Assembly: GCA_934045075.1 (NCBI GenBank)
Contig: OW203738.1
Location: forward strand, 4,827,487 to 4,891,486
From: Yponomeuta sedellus
Taxonomy: Eukaryota; Arthropoda; Insecta; Lepidoptera; Yponomeutidae
DNA length: 64,000 bases
Direction: 5' to 3'
Part shown: in pieces, positions 59,588-64,000 of the stretch
Position numbering within the stretch: position 1 is the stretch's first letter
Layout of the letters: the number at the start of each line of letters is the position of its first letter
Made by a program: the position numbers and the translations under genes
The notes under the pieces: generated by a model
Databases searched by the model: none
What the model saw: only the letters and a program-made list of their open reading frames with translations
Told to the model about the DNA's origin: nothing

Positions 59588-59837
59588 CCACCGTTGTATG
59601 TCACCACTGCTGGGGCACGGGTCTCTTCCCTAAGGAAGGTATAGGCCATACGCCACCACGGGGACTAAGTCCGGGTAGGTGGGGGATTGTACGACAGAAG
59701 CGGGCCTAGTGGCTGCAAGACTGGCTGGTCTTACTGTCAGAAGTTTTCAAGCCACCCTAAGGCCGCTAACTTGGCTTAACTACTGTCATCGATCGATGGC
59801 AGCGGGCACTGTTTAACGTGCCTTGCGAAGCACGGAT
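59588..59837 (-). mobile_element. 5S-SINE, head missing
   Basis: GTTGTATGTCACCACTGCTGG to GTGCCTTGCGAAGCACGG; carries a local duplication of GCGGGCCTAGTGG / CTGGCTGGTCTTACTG type. Confidence 0.75.
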
Positions 59838-59997
59838 CGTATAAAGTATAAAGTAATAGTATCGTACCTTTTTCGTTTGAAGCAAAACATACATTTTGAG
59901 CACCTAACTCATTATATTCAGCCCTCAACGGTTTCAGGTGTCGGTGGCTCTTGTTTCACAAAAAAATGACGTCATAACATAAAGATACGAGTGAGCA

Positions 59998-60350
59998 GTG
60001 CTAGAAGAGCGGTAGAACGCCGGCCTCTCTATCGGGAGTTCGTGGGTTGGAATCCCGGTATAATAATAATAATAATATAATAAATTGTTTATTTTAAATA
60101 CCTAAATTTTACATGTAAAAGAATTACTACAATCGTTTGGTGCTAAATCTATTGCACAATATTCTTGTCGTTGCATCCTGTCTCCTAAACTAGGCGAAAA
60201 ACCTGTATCTTAGTAGAAGGTGAAATTAAATTAAAACATAAAACATGTGCGTACAAACTTTTGTCGAGATTCATTGAGCGGACGACTGTCAGTCAATATG
60301 TTATATACCAATGACTTTGTTTTCTAAGTTATGTGCATTTGTGATGTTAT
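59998..60350 (+). mobile_element. SINE-B interrupted by a TAA-tailed insertion
   Basis: Head at 59998-60060 (AGAGCGGTAGAACGCCGGCC and GTTGGAATCCCGG) and continuation at 60296-60350 (TATACCAATGACTTTG). Between them, 60061-60295 begins with TAATAATAATAAT, probably a minus-strand element 3' tail, ended by a TATA repeat that may be the target duplication. Confidence 0.6.
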
Positions 60351-60525
60351 AGTACATAGGCTGCTACTTATGTATACGGAATCTGGCATTCCAATAATTT
60401 TAAACGCAATGTCTGACCTCCATGGTCAAATTCGTTCTTTTTTAAATACTGGCCGCTAATATTTTTCTCTTATATACGTTAGTGTTTTGTTTTTGTTGGG
60501 TTTAAAATGTCATATCGATGAAAAA

Positions 60526-60901
60526 ATGGAACTCACTCGTGAAAATATACGTGCTATGATTTATTACGATTTTCGACGTGGTTTAACGCAACAACAGTGC
60601 GTAGATTAATTAACTTCGACTTTTGGTGGTGAAGCTCCATCAAAAACGACTGTGTATCACTGGTTTAGTGAGTTTAATCGCGGGCGCAGTAAGCTCACGG
60701 ACGAAGTTAAAGAAAGTCGCCCGAAATCGGTGGTTGTGCCACAAGATATTGAAGCTGTGCGAAAACTAATAATGCAAGACCGCCATGTTACGTATCGCGA
60801 GATAGAGGCTATTCTGGGCATATGTATGACGAGCATTCATAGGATATTACATGAACATTTGTCTGTAAAAAAAATTTGTTCGCGTTGGATCCCGCACAAC
60901 T
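60526..60901 (+). pseudogene. Mariner transposase, N-terminal half, split by LINE-D
   Basis: ATG at 60526 opens MELTRENIRAMIYYDFRRGL, then TQQQCVD and a TAA stop at 60607-60609. The same frame continues LTSTFGGEAPSKTTVYHWFS, EFNRGRSKLTDEVKES, SVVVPQDIEAVRKLIMQDRH and RILHEHLSVKKICSRWIPHN. This is the paired helix-turn-helix DNA-binding half of a mariner transposase, with the WIPH motif that normally precedes the catalytic domain. The poly(T) of LINE-D begins right after WIPHN. The catalytic DD34D half would lie beyond LINE-D, outside the window, or be lost. A single base change in the TAA codon is the only defect I see in this half. Confidence 0.85.
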
Positions 60902-61040
60902 TTTTTTTTTAAAATCTTTATTAAGAACTTAGTACACAAAATAAAAGCGACCATGTCGTCTTAGTAATGCTATATACAGTAATACTTGTGTAATAAGTCT
61001 CTATACATGACTAAAGTTGATTAAATATTTGTCCTAGCTT

Positions 61041-61193
61041 TTAAACCAATTTGTATAAAATTTTGGCCTCTTCTGAATTGGGAAACGCAAGAACAACGTT
61101 ACAACCTCCTATAGTACTAAATATCGCATTATTACATACTAAGTTTCTTGCTGTTTCGTTTCGAACACATTCCACTAAAATATGATGTACGTC
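61041..61193 (-). pseudogene. LINE-D C-terminal extension after the premature stop
   Basis: Fifty codons in frame with LINE-D: DVHHILVEC supplies the His and last Cys of the zinc knuckle begun by CAEC, followed by a short conserved-looking tail (FPNSEEAKILYKLV) and a stop. This is the natural C-terminus lost to one nonsense change. Confidence 0.75.
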
Positions 61194-64000
61194 TTAAATT
61201 ACCTCACATTCTGCGCAGTTTGGAGACGGCACTTTTCTCATCATGAAGGCGAATTTATTAAGTGGGATGTGACCGGATCGAACTCTAAATGCAATTACTA
61301 GTGAAAATCTATCTAGGTTAGCAGTCTCAAACCACGCATAACGAAAAGGTTCGGATCGAATTGTTTTATACCAAATCCCCTTAAGTTGTGACACACTATT
61401 ATAATATTCAGACCAAAATTTATAGATATTTTCTTTAAGTGTCGGTAAGATATCAGTATAAAATGGCAAAAACTTCTGAGGAATACCGTCTGACACGGCC
61501 TCCCTCGCCAATCGATCCGCCTCTTCGTTACCATATAATCCCACGTGTGATGGCATCCATTGAATAATTACTTTTTTATTAAATCTTTCTAACTGTCTTA
61601 GGGATTCCAGGATAGTGTAGGCAATCGGGACTCCTCGAAAGCTCGAGGTGCACCGAGCCACATGTTGAAGTGCACTCCTAGAATCCGTCAAGATAACAAA
61701 TTTTTCGCAGTCAACACTCATTATATACGACAGGGCTTCTGACAGCGCAAATAACTCAGCATACATAATGGAAACATCAGCTTCGATTTTAAATTTAATT
61801 TTCGTCTGAGATTGTGGGTCAAATATTGCCGCACCTATGTCACGCCTCTCTTTTGAGCCGTCTGTGTATATTTTATAAAAATCAGAATACGAATTATTCA
61901 ACAACTCAAAGCATTTGTCTCTAAGGTACTTAGGACCTAAAACTTTTTTGGATTTGGTGACTCCCTCTATGAAGCATAGGACCGTACTATTTACATTGAT
62001 ATTTTGGACCCATGTGTCTAGGGAAAACATGTTTAAAATTTTTGACGTATGAATAGGATTTTCTTTTAGCATTTCATGAATCTTAGTTAAAAGTGGTTTC
62101 TTTTTATTACTCCAATAACCAGGTTTCTTGCACTGATCACTCAATTGAGCAATAACTTCTATATTATTATGATCCTCATCTAAAGCCCGCGATCTCAACC
62201 AGAACCTTCCTCCCAAGTATTGTCTGCGCAAATGGAGTGGATGTAAACACAATTCATTTTCCATCACGTGGATTGGAGTGGTTTTGATAAATCCGCCTAT
62301 AATACGCATAGCCTGATTTTGTACTTTTTGGAGTTTGCATAAATGACTTTTTACACCAGTATCATACAGGAAACTTCCGTAGTCCAGTCGACTTTGTATA
62401 ACCGAAATATATATCCTTCGCAAATGCTTAGGATGTACGCCCCAACTAGAGCCAGCTAACACTTTGAGTATATTCAAAAATTTTAAAGTCTTTTGTGTAA
62501 TTTCATTGATATGCTTCCCCCACTTTAAAGATCTATCGAGCCATAAACCTAAATCTTTGACACAGTCTACCAATTGTAATTGTGTGCCCTTGAGGCTAAT
62601 ATTAACTTCCTGTCTATTGAAACCTCTCCGGAATAAACATACTTTAGTTTTCCTCTCAGATATTTCCAGGCCAAGCATTTCAATGAGTTCACAGAAGACA
62701 TTCAAGGCTGCTTGCAAATTTACGCATCCTTCGCTTATTGATTTATATGAACCGTAAAGTACAAAATCATCGGCATACTGCGAAATAAAAACATTAACAA
62801 TCTCATGACATATATGCATAGTTACAACGTTGAATAATATTGGAGATAAAGGATCACCTTGTGCAAGACCACGTCCCGTTGTTCTTGTTAAGGTAATGGC
62901 ATCCGAATGTTTTACGTTTAGCTCTCTACGCTTTAAATATTGCCAAAGATAGTTACATATCCTATTTCCAACTCCAATATTATCCAAAGCATTTAATAAG
63001 ACATTTATATCAACATTATTATAAGCGCTGCTTATATCTACGAAACATCCTAAGGTTATCAAATTAGAACCATATCCCAATTGAATGTGTGAAACAAGTC
63101 GACTTAAGCTGTCTAGGCATGAACGCAACTTTCTAAAGCCTACAGTATTTGTGGAAAAAACTTCTTTATGTTCTAAAAACCACTCCAATCTGTGTTTTAA
63201 AATTGTATGAAATACTTTGCACGGACAAGATATTAGCGCTATGGGCTTTACTTCCGAGGAAGCTTGATTATCATGACTCGCCTTAGGTATAGGAACTATT
63301 TTAGTTGTTCTCCATTGAAAAGGCACAGAACCCTCTGCGAGAAACTTGTTATAAATATCAACTAAAATTTGCTTACCAATAGCAGGGACATGTTTCAACA
63401 TCGAAAAAGAGATACCATCATCACCTGGGGCCGTATCCTTAACTTTAATAGCACGATCTAATTCATGAACCGAAATATTTTGATTGAGATTTTGATTGAA
63501 AGAATTGAAGACTGGATCTCTTGGTGAGACAAAATCAGGAGATAACTCATGCAGAAGTTTCATGGCTTTATCTTCATTTATATTATTTCTTTGCACACGG
63601 TATCCTTTTAACCATCTCATACGTCGCCACATTTCGCTAGCTGATGTAGTACCGTCGATACTGCTGCAGAATTCATGCCAGGCTTTTCTTTTGGCTTGTC
63701 GGATTATTCTTTGAGCCGTAGAAACTTTCTCCTGCAGTACGTTATAATTTTGAGGTGTTGGGTTACCTCTGAAAATGGCCAGGGCCAATCTTCGCTCCGC
63801 AACTGCGCAAGATACATCTGTGTTCCAGTATGGTTTAGGAGTAAATTTCTGAAGGCATAAAGGATCTTGACAAACTTTAACATTTGGGATATTCTTATCT
63901 GCAGCAGAGTTTAAGGCCTTGATGAATTGGTTATAGGCTTGCTGGGGATTATTAACCAAATTCACTTCAGAAAGTTTCTCTTGAAGAGAACTCGTATACT
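61194..64000 (-). CDS. LINE-D reverse transcriptase and RNase H, 5' partial, premature stop
   Basis: The frame is open to the window edge (it reads YTSSLQEKLSE before the first listed residue), so the start and the endonuclease are outside. RT: VKDTAPGDDGISFSMLKHV, PIALISCPCKVFHTILKHRL, TVGFRKLRSCLDSLSRLV, GCFVDISSAYNNVDINVLL (catalytic Asp), GLAQGDPLSPILFNVV and the catalytic QYADDFVLYG near 62770. RNase H: IYTDGSKERRDIGAAIF near 61865, YAELFALSEAL, VILTDSRSALQHV and SHVGLYGNEEADRLAREA, with all four expected acidic residues. It ends PNCAECEVI at TAA 61194-61196; the same frame continues for 50 codons (DVHHILVECVRNETAR onward) to TAA 61041-61043, so the stop cuts a C-terminal C-C-H-C zinc knuckle. 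RT plus RNase H points to the I/LOA-type LINEs. Confidence 0.9.
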   Translation of the reverse strand, partial: YTSSLQEKLSEVNLVNNPQQAYNQFIKALNSAADKNIPNVKVCQDPLCLQKFTPKPYWNTDVSCAVAERRLALAIFRGNPTPQNYNVLQEKVSTAQRIIRQAKRKAWHEFCSSIDGTTSASEMWRRMRWLKGYRVQRNNINEDKAMKLLHELSPDFVSPRDPVFNSFNQNLNQNISVHELDRAIKVKDTAPGDDGISFSMLKHVPAIGKQILVDIYNKFLAEGSVPFQWRTTKIVPIPKASHDNQASSEVKPIALISCPCKVFHTILKHRLEWFLEHKEVFSTNTVGFRKLRSCLDSLSRLVSHIQLGYGSNLITLGCFVDISSAYNNVDINVLLNALDNIGVGNRICNYLWQYLKRRELNVKHSDAITLTRTTGRGLAQGDPLSPILFNVVTMHICHEIVNVFISQYADDFVLYGSYKSISEGCVNLQAALNVFCELIEMLGLEISERKTKVCLFRRGFNRQEVNISLKGTQLQLVDCVKDLGLWLDRSLKWGKHINEITQKTLKFLNILKVLAGSSWGVHPKHLRRIYISVIQSRLDYGSFLYDTGVKSHLCKLQKVQNQAMRIIGGFIKTTPIHVMENELCLHPLHLRRQYLGGRFWLRSRALDEDHNNIEVIAQLSDQCKKPGYWSNKKKPLLTKIHEMLKENPIHTSKILNMFSLDTWVQNINVNSTVLCFIEGVTKSKKVLGPKYLRDKCFELLNNSYSDFYKIYTDGSKERRDIGAAIFDPQSQTKIKFKIEADVSIMYAELFALSEALSYIMSVDCEKFVILTDSRSALQHVARCTSSFRGVPIAYTILESLRQLERFNKKVIIQWMPSHVGLYGNEEADRLAREAVSDGIPQKFLPFYTDILPTLKENIYKFWSEYYNSVSQLKGIWYKTIRSEPFRYAWFETANLDRFSLVIAFRVRSGHIPLNKFAFMMRKVPSPNCAECEVI

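Larger units (their letters stand above)
60902..64000 (-). mobile_element. LINE-D, runs off the window
   Basis: Minus-strand LINE with a poly(A) tail (plus-strand T run 60902-60911), a roughly 130-bp 3' UTR and an RT-RNase H ORF. The endonuclease should lie to the right of position 64000. Confidence 0.9.

Noticed and set aside
61194..64000. Host gene with an RNase H domain
   Set aside because: RT palm motifs, a poly(A) tail and insertion into a mariner identify it as a LINE.
1..64000. Bacterial-type operons, ribosome binding sites, terminators or plasmid origins
   Set aside because: All gene-like content is eukaryotic mobile-element sequence; such signals would be meaningless here.

Overview
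This looks like a gene-poor, transposon-packed stretch of an insect nuclear genome, most likely a moth or butterfly (Lepidoptera). That rests on the RTE-type LINE tails, several tRNA-derived SINE families, Helitron and MITE types and Copia/LINE proteins, all of kinds I know from lepidopteran genomes; I cannot name a species. I found no convincing host protein-coding gene. Almost every long reading frame belongs to a mobile element. The names TL308, 5S-SINE, SINE-A/B/E and LINE-A to LINE-D are local labels used only here.

Layout. 1-13 kb: a dense scatter of SINEs, MITEs, RTE LINE tails and one short Helitron. 13.2-17.05 kb: a Copia LTR retrotransposon with apparently identical 205-bp LTRs; its polyprotein lacks the integrase core and is frameshifted before RNase H. 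17-30 kb: TTAA-flanked MITE, 5S-SINEs, and two composite insertions of a 308-bp tRNA-like element (20.25-20.98 and 23.24-24.38 kb), plus a broken mariner. 30.3-32 kb: LINE fragments around a 368-bp GTAT array. 32.0-36.8 kb: two related 5'-truncated LINEs (LINE-A, LINE-B), both on the minus strand. 37-54 kb: 5S-SINEs, SINE-A/B/E, RTE tails, a second GTAT array and a CpG-rich patch near 44.1 kb. 54.4-58.8 kb: LINE-C, with an intact 969-residue endonuclease/reverse transcriptase, sits inside an older RTE LINE. 60.5-64 kb: LINE-D (reverse transcriptase plus RNase H), inserted into a mariner pseudogene and running off the window.

How the parts work together. The autonomous-type machinery visible is LINE (RT, sometimes with endonuclease or RNase H) and Copia. 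The short elements (TL308, 5S-SINE, SINE-A/B/E) carry RNA-polymerase-III-like promoter boxes and must borrow LINE enzymes. Target-site duplications, 5' truncations and 5' inversions show target-primed reverse transcription at many places, and nesting gives a relative age order at several loci.

The most interesting signal is TL308. Copies occur as tandem and head-to-head multimers bounded by one target-site duplication, and single copies span the monomer junction, so the monomer is circularly permuted among loci. This is what a concatemeric or circular RNA template would leave. A second notable family is a SINE whose 5' region resembles the internal promoter of 5S rRNA, present in about 17 full or partial copies. 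A third pattern is a series of short, near-perfect inverted duplications inside mobile elements, two of them exactly at LINE 5' truncation points.
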